From: Muscardinus avellanarius
Lineage: Eukaryota; Chordata; Mammalia; Rodentia; Gliridae
Assembly: GCA_963383645.1 (NCBI GenBank)
Contig: OY726565.1
Coordinates: forward strand, 36,623,529-36,687,528
Reading direction: 5' to 3'
DNA length: 64,000 nt
Numbering within the stretch: the first letter of the stretch is position 1; each line of letters begins with the position of its first letter. The notes under the pieces are model-generated. The model saw only the letters and a program-made list of their open reading frames with translations, did not search any database and was not told the origin of the DNA. A program made the translations under genes and the position numbers. Positions 32,701 to 44,476 of the stretch are shown one piece after another.

Positions 32701-34762
32701 AGGTTCAACACTACAACATATAGGCACAGGCAGTAACTTTCTCAACAAAACCTCCAAAGCTCAGGAAATTAAAGCAAGAATAAACAAGTGGGATAGCATC
32801 AAACTAAAAAAGTTCTTATCATCAAAGGAAACTATCAATAACCTAAAGAGGAAGCCTACAGAATGGAAAAGGATCTTTACCAGCCACCATTCTGATAGGG
32901 GGCTAATATCCAGAATATACAAAGAGCTCAAAAGATTCTACACTAGCAATACAAACAATCCAATCAAGAAATGGGCAAATGAACTAAATAGACACTTCAC
33001 AAAAGAAGAGATGCAATGGGCCAATAGATACATGAAAAGATGTTCTTCATCAATGGCCATCAGGGAGATTCAAATCAAAACTACACTGAGATTCCATCTA
33101 ACCCCAGTCAGAGTGGCAAGCATAAAGAAATCAAACAACAACAAGTGCTGGCGAGGATGTGGGGAAAGAGAAACTCTTTTACACTGTTGGTGGGAATGCA
33201 AACTAATTCAACCACTATGGATATCTCTGTAGATATTCCTAAGAAAGGTGGGAATAGATCCACCATATGATCCAGCTATACCACTCCTGGGTATCTTTCC
33301 AAAGGGGTTGAATTCAGAGAAATACAGCAACATATGCATACCTATGTTCATAGCAGCACAATTTGTAATAGCCAAAATATGGAACCAACCCAGATCTCCA
33401 TCAACAGATGAATGGATAGCAAAACTGTGGGAAATACACACAATGGAATTCTATTCAGCCATAAATGCCGAGACTGCCCACTTACTCTCAGCATCTGCGT
33501 GTGAAAAACCCCACGTAGTCATACTGGTGATTAGCCCCGAGAGAGTGGGCGTCGTCTCTGGCCAAAACTCCTCCACTCTTAGATATTCTTTTATAACTAT
33601 TATTCTTTTGGTAATGATTCTTTTAACTCTCCACACAAATTGTTCCGGTGGTGTAAGATCAGGACTGTGAGAGAAACTGAGTCCGTGGAAAATAAACTTT
33701 CTGGTAAATGTCCTCAGCTTTGTTCAAATGTAGTGGCAGCATTCCAGTTAGTAATTACAAATGCAGAACTCCTCCCTATCTTTGACCTTCATTCTAATAG
33801 AGCCAAGGGCTGAAAGAGTGCTCAGCTGCTAGAGAAGTACATCTGACAACTAAATCTAAAAACTTCATGTTATTTCTTGGTGTTTACCTGCTAAACGGTG
33901 TTATGAGTTTGCTTAAGCTTTCAGACAGCAGATTGTATTGCAGACAAAATCCAGCAAACATTCATTGAAATCCTCTAAATCATAAAGGTACACGGATTTC
34001 CCTACGTCAATTACATATATGAAAGCTGGAATCTCAGACTTCATCCCCCATTCAGCTCAAGGATTTTGCTAGATAGAGAAGGACATTGGACTAAGCCCTA
34101 GGAATAAAAGTTCCGAAAGGGTTAAAGAAAACTCTTAAAAACTGGACTCCTCAAGAGATTTTGGGTGTGACTTTTGTTCTTCTGGAATTAGCCTATTAAA
34201 AGCCTCTGCAGCTGCAAGGCCAAAGAGGCTGACCCGGAGTACAAGACCCACCTAGGGTAATGGGACTGATTTCAATCACAAAGACCTGTGATATCACAGG
34301 CCTTACTTTTGTCTTGTTCAGGGTTGGTAATCTGCATGTGTATATCTCTATTGTACCTTGGGTGTTTTGCACTTTTTTACTAGAGAATCACTAGGAGATG
34401 GGAATATATAAAAAATCTTGTGTCTAGAATAAAGTGTTCGATTGCACAAGAAGCATTGATCCATGTCAGGTTCTTTCCAGAAGGGCTGCTAATAGGAACT
34501 TACAGAAATTTATTTCCTAGAAGGGAAAGAATTGCTGCAGATAAGTGTCTGCAGTACGGGCACCCTATCCTCCCCCATCTTTTCTGAGATCGATCGCGAG
34601 TGGACTCGCGCCCCCAACTGAGCAAAAAGTCCGTGGCACATAAAGAAGAACAAAATTATATAATTTGCAAGAAGATGGAAAGCCCTAGAGAACATTATAT
34701 TAAGTAAGATCAGCCAAGCACAGAAGAAGGTACATATGTTTCCTCTAATATGCCCAAACTAG
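29757..34762 (+). pseudogene. LINE-1 ORF2 (endonuclease-reverse transcriptase), broken
   Basis: ORF2p nicks target DNA and copies L1 RNA into it. Family landmarks remain: endonuclease QETHL, DFNTSL, SKIDH and SDH (29870-30450); RT motif [14 protein letters not shown] and FADD box (about 31720-31863); cysteine-rich tail [18 protein letters not shown] (about 33150-33200). In the RT the usual AFDKIQ reads AFGKIQ. Breaks I can see: stops at 29814, 30547, 30727, 33230 and 34661; frame changes near 29830, 30945 and 32255; and the solo LTR at 33466-34638. The start used is the ATG at 29757, 65 bp after ORF1. The element is therefore dead for autonomous movement. Longest surviving open pieces are 29797-30549, 31029-32279 and 32258-33232. 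Confidence 0.93.
33466..34638 (+). mobile_element. ERVK-like solo LTR inside L1 ORF2
   Basis: 1173 bp, starting TG (tgccgagactgccc) and ending CA (aaagtccgtggca), flanked by the identical 6-bp duplication cataaa (33460-33465 and 34639-34644). Six bases is the duplication length of class II (beta/ERVK-type) elements. TATATAAAA lies at 34405-34413 and AATAAA at 34428-34433, giving an ordinary U3-R-U5 layout. No internal genes remain, so it arose by recombination between two LTRs. It must be younger than the L1. Homologous to the LTR at 42359, from which it differs mainly by lacking a few hundred bases of U3. Confidence 0.93.
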
Positions 34763-35076
34763 GAAACACAAAGAATACCAGTGGGACTCCAGATAATGGA
34801 GGGGAAATATCATCAAAGCTTGAATGGAAAGATAGGAGAGAAGAAAGGCTGATCTTGATTAATGAGGGTCTACATCTGAACATGCGTAAAATTATGAACA
34901 TGACATGTTTAACCTGGTCAACCATTGATGGGAGGGGGGAAGGGAAAACAGGGGTGGGGGGGAGAGGGCACCAAATATAGTTTAAATGTATAGTATTTAT
35001 GTTCAATAAAAAATTGTTAAAACAATAAAATAATAATAATAATAATAATTAATTAATTAATTAATAAAATAAAAAT
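34763..35076 (+). other. LINE-1 3' UTR and tail
   Basis: Contains the polypurine G-run tract (34929-34967) with at least four runs of three or more G, able to form a G-quadruplex, a feature conserved in mammalian L1 3' UTRs. It ends in AATAAA and an A/ATA-rich tail that merges with the duplication. Confidence 0.85.
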
Positions 35077-35088
35077 AAAAACCAGGAT

Positions 35089-36173
35089 TCTTGTGAAACC
35101 TAAGAAACATTTCAGATTTATATAAAGGGATAAATGTCAGAATAGTAAGCATAAATTTAAAAATAGTTCTGCAAAATATAAACTTTATCTTATAATAAAA
35201 ATAAATGTTTTATATGGCAGAAAATAATACAATGAGAACAAATGAGGTCATATGGATGGCTCTAATTTCAGAAGAGTGCCAGAAAAGTGTGCAGATATAT
35301 GAATTTTGGAGTAACTCTCCTGTTTGTAGGGAATAATAACCATAGATATACCATCTAAACTCACAAAAAAGAAAAAACTATAGGAGCTTAATGCATTTGG
35401 AGAAGTTCTATAATATCCTACTAAGTTGACAGGAACATTTGTATGGTAAGAGGTAAGATCTTGATGTAAAGTAACAGATGGATAACTAAGACAGACACAC
35501 ATGATATGCACACTCGAGAGGTGACACTTTAGCCTAGCCCACATAGAATTATAATGACTAATAGAAATCTTGGGAAGATGTTAAGAGACACATTGTGGAG
35601 ATTAAGAGACTATGGAAATGTGATGTGCATAAATCCTGAATCAGCTAAATAGTTTTGTTCCTGAAGAGATACATATTTTCAAGATTGTACTTAGTGAGAA
35701 ATAATAAAATGTTGACTCTTGTCCCCAAAATGAAAAATTCAGAACCATGAGTTTTTGTACATGTTGTCTAATATAGAAGATATATTCATACAACTGAGCA
35801 GCAAAGAGTATCCTAGGACTCCGGAAATAATGTACACATCTCTTTAAGAAGCCATAGATATAAATGGAGTATCCCAGATAGACATATATAGAACCATTGA
35901 TTTATAGAAGGATAACCTCTATTCAACATAGGAAAAGAAATAGTCTATGATATTTGATAGATTTTAGGTCTACATTTCTGGAGAGTAGACTGTAAGATAA
36001 CTCACAGTGATAATCAAAACATATACCATACTTTGAAGCTGGATTACTTTTATTAAAATCTTTAATTATAATGGTATCTGGTGTAGATTATGTACTTTTA
36101 ATGTACTTAACTGACCATTGTTTTAAGAAGTATTCTGCAAAATCAAAACATTTTATGTACTAAAATTTTTATG
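35089..36173. other. unique AT-rich DNA, no gene seen
   Basis: No repeat or exon signature recognised. Confidence 0.4.
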
Positions 36174-36361
36174 AGCCAGGCGTGGTGGTGCAAGCTTGTA
36201 ATCCCCACGCTTGGGAGGTGGAGACAGGAGGATTGCGCTGGTTCAAAGCCAGCCATGCTGGCTTAAGAGACCCTGTTTCCAAATAAAAATATAAAATAGG
36301 TCTGGGAGTGTAACCCGGTAGAAGGGTTTCCAGGAACCCCAGTACTACACACACAAAAAAA
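36174..36361 (+). mobile_element. B1-dID SINE, younger subfamily
   Basis: 'agccaggcgtggtggtgcaa' through 'gggtttccaggaaccccagt'. Close to the consensus formed by the copies at 9389, 16192, 51392 and 57900. Confidence 0.95.
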
Positions 36362-36556
36362 AATTATGAACAATTTAGAAACAGACATGAAAACTTAGAT
36401 ATAAGATTTTGTGAAAAAACACAGATAAATATTAGGTAAAAATGTTCTATTATTTAGATTTAAAATCATACATATCATATTAGTGATATTAATAAATTAA
36501 TGCATATAGAAATAAACTGAAGTCTTTGTACATAGTTTGATAGTACTTAATAAAAT

Positions 36557-36620
36557 CAGGCTGAGGGTATGGCTCAATGGTAGAATGCTCCTGGGTTTGA
36601 TCCCTGTGCCACAAAAAAAG
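36557..36620 (+). mobile_element. ID-like SINE monomer
   Basis: Only the tRNA-derived half is present: 'ggctgagggtatggctcaat', 'gctcctgggtttgatccctg', then an A-tail. No B1-like half precedes it. Confidence 0.75.
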
Positions 36621-37312
36621 AGACTAAAATAAGATTTTAAATGTTTCATTGACTTTTGTACCTTATATCTGAAGGGATAATTTTATATGTTTGATAAGCT
36701 ATATTAGGATATAATTCTTCATTTTTTTTCTCAGGTTTCTGCATAACTACAGTGTAAAGAAGTATATATAGAGAGGAGCAGGGAGTCCAGAAAAAGCAGA
36801 TTCTATCCAAAGAAGCCCTTATTAGATGAGACATCAAGACTGGCATGTGTCTTAAAAATTCACTCTGTTTAAATGACCTTAACAGTAGTCACTGCATGTC
36901 AATTTCTCTATGCCTCAATTTCTTTGTCATAACAAGGAAAGGGAATTGTGACAAAGACAAATTACAATTATATTCTCAAAACTAATGATCAAATGTGGCT
37001 TGGTTCTTTAAATGAAAGTTGTTAGAGTTTGAAATTATTATTTGATTTCAGCCCTCCTTGCCCTGAGGGTACTCGTGTTTCTCTCCAAAGAACCTGCAAT
37101 TTGTCTTCAATAGGGAAGCATCTTTGCTGCTCAGTACTTGATATTATGATATGAGTGCTACATCTCTAAATTATATTTTCTCTCACTTTTAACAACTTAT
37201 GAATTTTGTAAATAAATGTCTTGAGTACTCTAGCAATATCTATAGATTTTGCAATTCACCAAATTTCCATTTAGATTTCCTTCTACCACTACTTATCTTA
37301 ATTTTCATTAAA
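36621..37312. other. unique DNA, no gene seen
   Basis: No recognised element. Confidence 0.4.
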
Positions 37313-37359
37313 GTGTGTGTGCATGTGTGTGTGTGTGTGTGCGTGTGTGCGTGTGTGCG

Positions 37360-37404
<45 letters not shown>
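37313..37404. repeat. (TG)n microsatellite with GTGTGC variants
   Basis: Long TG tract with regular CG-containing units (gtgtgcgt) in its first half; adjoins the tail side of the antisense SINE. Confidence 0.97.
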
Positions 37405-37406
<2 letters not shown>

Positions 37407-37604
37407 TACTGGGGACTGAGCCCAGGGGCATTCTACCTCTGCATTATACCTCCAGCCCTTTTTATTTTTTGTTTTTAAACAGGGTCTCTTTAGGTTGCTG
37501 AGAGTCTCCCTAAATTGCTGAGACAATTCTCAAATCTCTTGTCTCAGCCTCCCAAGAAATAGGATTACAGACCTGCACCTGCACAAATAGGATTACATGC
37601 CTGG
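37405..37604 (-). mobile_element. B1-dID SINE
   Basis: 'gtactggggactgagcccag' to 'aggattacatgcctggc', with a short internal duplication of 'aataggattac' near its end. Confidence 0.88.
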
Positions 37605-39064
37605 CAATAAATTTTCCTAATAATTGTACTAATTTGAATTTAGCAAATGTTTTAGTTAACATTCTTAATGCAGCTCTAAACACCTAATATGAAACACTTA
37701 GAGGCAGGCAGATTTTATCTTCTTATACATATGGAGAGGTCAGGTCCCCCCCTTCCCCATTTTGGGGCTGGCTTCTGCTCCAGCTGCACTTTCTCAGGTC
37801 ATCCTTGTAGGAAGCATAGAAATCAAGGGGCGGGGAAGAGAGGGACAGATATTGTCCCCAAGGCCACACTGCCAGCCCCCTTCCCCAGAAACCGAATCCC
37901 ACCTCCAACATGGCTGCCTGGCCTACTTCATGTGGTCTGTGAGACAGTCTAAATCTATATGAATTACTTACTGTTATGGATTACTTAATATCCAATATAG
38001 CTTTTTGCTGTTAATTTTCTGAAGACTTCATTATAATACCTGATGAAAAATAAGCCTTGTTTTATACTTATCTATTTTTGGGGGGAGGGAAAAGTGCCAT
38101 GTAAAAAGAATGATGTTGTAATTAGGAAAAGCTGAGGGTAAAGCAGTAAACTGTGCGTGATTCCCATCGTTAGCCTTGCTTAGAGTCATTCTTTTTCTAC
38201 TAAAAATGCTTCTATGCCCAAATTTCCATTCGAAGGATTTCATTCACATTAGCACTAGAATCACTATACCCTAAACCAAAGATTTATAGAATACATTCTT
38301 CATAAAATCGGCCTAAAGAAAAAAAGTTCAGTAATTTGTTTGCTTCATTTTATCAATTAACTTTTTATTACTCAATGGGTTATGCTATTGTCTTAAAACA
38401 CAGTACTAAATTTTCAGCTACTGTCATCATAAAACATGCAAAATATAATGTACCATTGAAATAAATAACTACTTCATGGGCCTGCCCTATTTCTCATCTA
38501 TCTAAATAGTTGTTGGTTTTTGTATTATTCTATTTCTGTATTACTGTACACCATTAGGTTTTAAAAGCACATTTAAAGAACTGTTTTTCAATTTTAATAT
38601 ACTTGAAAGTAAAATGGATCTTAAATTCAATGGCATCTTGGATCCAATCAAAGATGGCATGCTGCATATTCTTTGGTTGCCTGCTCACCATCTACTTCTC
38701 ACACAGTGAGACCTCTCTGGCTTGAGGTTTGTAGACTCTCCTGTAAACCTTAAGTGCTCTTCTCCCTGGATTCTGGTGGGGTTCTTGAATGGGATGCTCC
38801 AGCAGTAGATCAGGAAAGGAAATCAGAGAATGTATCCTGTAGGTCAACCTTTAACAGTCATGACAATCACAGAACTCCTTTACTACGGCCGTGTGTTTCC
38901 TTGTCCTGTGCTCCCAAGGCATTCGGCTCTTGCAACTACTTGGCTCCTTGGCCTCCAAACTAAGAATTGCTAATGGATTTCAGCTGTTCTACATCTTACT
39001 TTTTGTTTTTGCAATCCCTGGTATGTTTCTTTAATATCCCTACACCTTTGTAAACTGACCTTGT
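37605..39064. other. mostly unique DNA, no gene supported
   Basis: A GC-richer patch at 37740-37950 produces overlapping open frames on both strands without splice or start support. The stretch at 38640-39030 looks like an old repeat that I cannot name. Confidence 0.35.
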
Positions 39065-39262
39065 ATTTCATTTAAAAATACTTAATTGACAAGTATTGTA
39101 TATATTTAAGGTATATGTCATAATGATTTGATATATACATATACTGTGTAATAATTAGCATATTAAATTGATAACACATCTATTACCACCCATACTGCAC
39201 ATTAGATCCCAATAACTTGTTTGTCTTGTAACTGGAAATTTATACCTTTTGATCAAATTGTC
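39065..39262 (-). mobile_element. old LINE-1 3' UTR fragment
   Basis: 'tgtatatatttaaggtatat', 'aatgatttgatatatacata' and 'gcacattagatcccaataac' follow the antisense order of old L1 3' UTRs. Confidence 0.6.
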
Positions 39263-40079
39263 TTTATATTTAATTTTTTCTAACTATTTCTTTGAGTATG
39301 TTGTTTTGTGTCCTATATGCTCCTTACTAATAAGGTAATTTTTACCAGAAGTAGCCTGATGATACAGCTATCAAAATGTAATTCTGGGATTTGGTTTTTT
39401 GTGTTCCCTGAACATTTGCTGGGGGAAATGAGACACCATCAATCTGTGGCACGCTCTGGCATCATGATTGCTCCATTTACTAGCTATAGCATTTAGTCAC
39501 TGTGGTGGTAAGGATAATGACAAGACTATAGGGTAATTTGGTTGCTTTGATTGCTCTTCAGAAAGTACACAAAGAAAGGTTTTTATTGAGAGCCATGAAT
39601 TCAAAATTAAAGGCACAGTGGGAAAATAAGAAAAACTACATTAGCTTAAAAAGAACATTATTATTACCAATAACAGCAAATCACTTATGAATAAAAATCA
39701 AATCCAGGTAGTAATTAAAAGAGTTATATAATTTCAGCATCAATTTAATTTGCAATGCATCTAATGCTAAAGAAAGAATGTGGTTTTTTGCTGGTGAAAG
39801 TACCTCTTCCCCATCTATTGCTAGAGAAGCTAGCAATATCCTTGAAAAGATCTGCAGCCAAAAGGTGAAATAGTGATGTTGGGATATAATTGCCCTGATT
39901 TCAATGAAGGATCCCATAAAATATGTCAGGTAACAGTAGTTATCAGAGCCAGAGGGTGGACAAGGCCATGGGGTAAGTGGTAATCAACATGGTTTGAACA
40001 AAAGCGTTCTGTGGGATTCTTTATCATGGTGTCATACAAATAAAGGAAATGACTAGATGACTAACACAATGAAGGTGTT
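39263..40079. other. unique DNA, no gene seen
   Basis: No recognised element. Confidence 0.35.
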
Positions 40080-41700
40080 TCTTGAAAAAACTTAGTGGAA
40101 AAATTCTATATTTAGTGGACAGAAATCTAAATTCAGATGCAGTAGTGAGGAAATCATAGGATTTTCCTCAGTTCACAAACCTAAAGCCACTCTAATGAAA
40201 AACAGCCATGTCTATTTGGCGAACATCCCTCCAATATATATTCTTCGAATCTTCTTACAAGTTTTCTCCAGAGGGACCTGTAGCTACTTGTCAAGGTGAC
40301 TGAGCAATATGGGAAGGTAAATACCAAGACTTTTTAAGAGAGACCAGATATTGGTTTCAAACTGATTCCAATATCCAGAGAAAACAAAAAGCCACAAGTC
40401 AGGTGACAGATGGAACTTTGGGACTACAAAACTTTCCTGTAGGCATGACCACAGAAGTTTATAGTGAGAACAGATACATCAGTAACTGGCAGGATCCCAC
40501 ATTCACTCCTGAACCTAATGAGTGATGGTGATTTTTATAAGCAGGGCCAGAAGAATGTCCAAAAAACTGTCCTTTGACAAAATACCTGACAACAACACTG
40601 CATTTCCAGAAATATTGCAGAGATTAGTGGCATTATCAAGGACTCAAAGGATGTGGAAGTAGCAATTATCATATCTTTTGAACACTAAAGCTTGAGATGA
40701 AAAAATTGATATCATAATTAGGGTGATGAGAGAAAAGCCCCAAAATCAAATCAATTCAATGCTGTTTTAGCTTATAGGTGGGTACTAGCCTCGGAGATTC
40801 TTCTCTATCCCCTTTAGGAAGGGTAACAAGAAGCTCCATGTGTGTGATAGCAATGCATTCTAATGTCCTCTCTCACTTCAGTATCAATCCTCCTGACCCC
40901 TGTCTGTATATAGTCTAACAGAGTACAATCTCGCCCCACAGAACACCACACTGATATTATCAGTGATAGTTGAGGGTTAGCCTTTTTTGAAACAGGGTCT
41001 CACTGAGTTGCAAAGGGCCTCCCTAAGTAGCTGAGGCTGTCTGCGAACTGTGATCCTCTGGTCTCAGCCTCCCGAATGCTGGAATTACCAGCATGTACCA
41101 CCATGCCCAGAAACATCCCTTTTTGAAATAGGGAGGCATTCTGCCTGTCAAACTGAAAACTGGGGGAGTAAAATGATCAGAGATACTTTGATCCTTTTAC
41201 TGTGAAACCTATTTAGCTTCTAGCTTTGAGGAGAAACAAGAAAAAGAAGGCTTTGCTGCTGGTTCAGTGTATTTGGCCTAGTTACTTTTACTCCCAGGCC
41301 TTATGATCCAACAAGACCTAATGGTGTGGGCTGTGGATAGATAGTGACCTCTATGGAACCTCTTGCAAGCACCAAGTAGGGCTTTAGATTGAGGTCGTGT
41401 CCTATTCTGCCCATAACTGTTTTCCATTTGAAAATTAGCTTCTGGTTTGCAGCTTAACTAAACTCTCTATCTGGGCGGGGTTTTGCTGATCATCACATTT
41501 AGCGGGCAATACAACACCCTGCTCTATGACACTTGGCCCCCACTGCTCCAGAACAAGAGGAGTTTCCTGGAGCATAGGGAGAAAAGTGCAAGCAGGGGGC
41601 ACTTCCTGGAGTACAGAAAACAAAAGCAAAGAAGCAAAGAACAGAAACACAGATGCGTCTGTATGGTAACATGGAACCACCTAGAAATTCAAGATTGACA
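40080..41700 (+). mobile_element. probable ERVL-like internal (pol) remnant
   Basis: Short blocks such as 'actcaaaggatgtggaagta' followed by 'caattatcatatctttt' (about 40645) and 'gttttccatttgaaaattag' (about 41420) resemble, in order, pol of ERVL/MaLR-like elements. It is very decayed, with no usable reading frame and a SINE inserted at 40985. No flanking LTR is evident, and other old repeats are possible. Confidence 0.35.
40985..41110 (-). mobile_element. B1-like SINE half
   Basis: 'tttgaaacagggtctcactg' to 'gcatgtaccaccatgccca'. Only the B1-derived half is present. Confidence 0.9.
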
Positions 41701-42358
41701 CATTTGCTCCCTAGTTAGGATGACCATGAAATACATCAATAAAAGAATAGGTTTCCAAAAATTTTCATGTAGGATATTTGGTTGGCTTTCTTCCAGGAAA
41801 AGATTTCCTGAAGTATTACTCTACACTTAAAGGAGGCGTCTAACCCGTTAGCCAAGAATTTGTATAGAATGGTATTTGAACCTGAGTGTGATGACAGAAA
41901 GAGTTGATTGTATGATCAGATTCACACCTATCATATTTATTCCTCAATACCAACATCTACACATATGTCTGAGGATAATCACTAGGCACAGGAAGGAATA
42001 CAAACTGGTTTAACTATTGTTGTGCCCAAACTACCAAACATAAAGAACACACTATTAAGTTTTTTAATGGAATCATTTCTAGTCAAAACCAACTTGACCC
42101 TGTGAAACATGTTAATTTCATAGGACTTCTTCCACAAGGGAGACTGGCTTGATTTGTTTTCATGGGAAATGGGAAAAGATACATTTTTATACTCATCTTC
42201 TCTGCCCACAAAATTTATGACAGCACCACAATTCCCAGATTTATACAATTTCTTCATATACTACTTCAGTATTACCTCTAACCAAGGAATTTCTTTTATG
42301 ATGAAGGAAATAGGACAGTGGGCTTATGACTAGTGCATCACTGGTCTTCAACATGGAC

Positions 42359-43908
42359 TGCAGATACCAGCAAAAGCCACGCCCTCTCGGCATCTGCATG
42401 TAAATTCTTATTCATTCAGTCCATAGGCAAAATCTCAACGTGAGAAATAAGCCCCGAGAAAAGGTGTGGTCACTGGCCAAAAGCATTCTCCACTTTTAGA
42501 TATTCTTTCATAACTATTATTCTTCTAGTATTCTTTTAACTCTCTATACGAATTGCTCCGGTGATGTGAGATCAGGACTATGAAAGAAATTGAGTCCGTG
42601 GAAATAAATTCTCTAATAATTTGTCTAAACGCCCTTGGCTCTGCTCAATAGTAATGAAAAAACTGGTCAGAACTCAGATGCTGTGATAAGCATTCCAGCT
42701 GCAGCAATCACAAATGGTCTCCAACCCTCATTCCTATCACTAACTTAGGTTAAGCCATTAACTCCGGTAACCAGTAGCTCAGTTTAAGGTAATTCTGTTT
42801 ACCCTTGAGATCCTGCCTAGAGACAGAGAAGATAAAACTGTGTGTGACTTCAAAGCAATTTAGTTGATGAACAACTTAGTCGCCCAAATACAATAGAGCC
42901 GAAGGAAAAAGATTGTTGACTTTTACGCCCAGTATGAGCATTCCCCGAGACAGAGAGACTGGCCGCATGGTTAGAAATGAATATGACAAAATAAAGGACA
43001 GATGTTCTAAATATATATGTATGAAGGAAAGGAAATACCGTAAGAGTAAGAAAAGCATTTTTGCATGAAGAAGAGCTTATCATAAGAACGTCCCAACTGG
43101 GAAAGAAAGGAATTAGAAAGTTAGAAGCAGGTTGCAGAGGGTTTGTGACAGGGAAATGGATTATTAAAGATGAATAGGCTTTTAACAGGCTTGTTGTCTA
43201 AAGAAGAGTGTTCAGCAGTTAAGGAAATACATCTGACAACTAAATCCAAGAACTTCATGGTGTTGTTTGTGGTGTTTTATTTGCCAAGCTGTGTTGTGAG
43301 TTTGCTTAAGCTTTCAGATTTAGAAGGTAAGATGCCAACACCTGAAGAAACTCTATCACATCCACCTGAATCACCACATCTCCCCACACTTGCTATATGA
43401 ACTGAGCCCAAAAGATGGAAAGTTCCAAGAAAGTTAAAGAAGATTCCCCGAGAAGCCTCCAAGCCTTGGGCGTGCCCGTTTCTTCTGGAAGATTGCCCTT
43501 TGGAACTGCTTGTCTGCAAGATCAGGGAGAAGATCCGGAGTTAATCTCTTGAAAGCCAAAAGCCAGCTGAAAACCGGACTAGTTTTTTTTTTACCTTTGT
43601 TTACATGTCATTCACTATTGTTTCACAGTGATTGCATTCACTTCCTTTTCTCTTACTATTAACTTTACTGGTGAAGGGTATAAATTTTTCGGGGTTCTTG
43701 TAATAAAGTGTCATTGGCTCGAGAAGCCTTTGTCCATATCAGATTCTTTCTAGAGAGCGCCGTCACTAGGAACTCTTAGTTCCTAGAAGGGAAAGAATCG
43801 CTGCAGATAAGAGGCTGCAGTACTTCAGTCTAATCCTTCCCCATCTTTGCTGAGGTTCTCGACTGCGAGTGGACTCGCGCCCCAATTAGACTGAGCTGGT
43901 TTGCGACA
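42359..43908 (+). mobile_element. ERVK-like solo LTR (long form)
   Basis: 1550 bp, starting TG (tgcagataccagc) and ending CA (tggtttgcgaca), flanked by the identical 6-bp duplication atggac (42353-42358 and 43909-43914). TATAAA at 43679-43684 and AATAAA at 43702-43707 mark the U3/R/U5 boundaries. Same family as the LTR at 33466; the extra length lies in U3, about 42690-43190. The start, promoter and U5 segments align closely by eye. Open frames inside are short and not shared with the other copy, so I see no LTR-encoded protein. Confidence 0.93.
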
Positions 43909-44419
43909 ATGGACCAAGCACAGAAGCAGCTGGACTGACTGAAAGGCCTGTTGAAGGCTCGATACTTGTCATCCAGGAAACAAGGCTGAGAACTTCAGGC
44001 ATTGTCTACTAGAACTTGGAGAATACCTTAAGCCAGCAACCTGTACATTATGCTGTTTCCCACAAACCATTATGCATGTAATTCTAGAGGAAGGGGTGGA
44101 GGTTACAATGGCTTGCTAAATATTTTCCTTCCTTTGCAACCTTTGGGCTTAGTGTGTTTGAAGTACTTGTTCTTAAAAAAAAAATGCTTCTCCCAGAGAA
44201 TCAATCATGGGTCCATAAATTAGAATGAGAGTATATCTATTTGGGTTTTTTTTAATTACTATTGCAAAAAATCACCACAAATTTAGTGTTTTAAAAACAA
44301 CAAAAAGTTTTTACTTTACAGTTCTTCAGGTTAAAAGTCCAACACAAATCTCAAAGGGCTAAAATCAAGATAAACATCTGAGCTGCATTGCTTTCTAGAG
44401 ACTCTGGAAAATAATTCCT

Positions 44420-44423
<4 letters not shown>

Positions 44424-44473
<50 letters not shown>
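44424..44473. repeat. (TG)n microsatellite
   Basis: 25 uninterrupted TG units. Confidence 0.98.

Positions 44474-44476
<3 letters not shown>

Larger units (their letters stand above)
26599..35076 (+). mobile_element. full-length LINE-1, interrupted by a solo LTR
   Basis: The element is flanked by the identical 12-bp target-site duplication aaaaaccaggat (26587-26598 and 35077-35088). Without the 1179 bp contributed by the LTR and its duplication, the element is about 7.3 kb, a complete rodent-sized L1. Parts in order: 5' UTR (26599-28734), ORF1 (28735-29691), 65-bp spacer, ORF2 (29757-34762, disabled), 3' UTR with a G-run tract (34763 on) and an A/ATA-rich tail. It cannot move by its own enzymes because ORF2 has many breaks. 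Confidence 0.95.
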
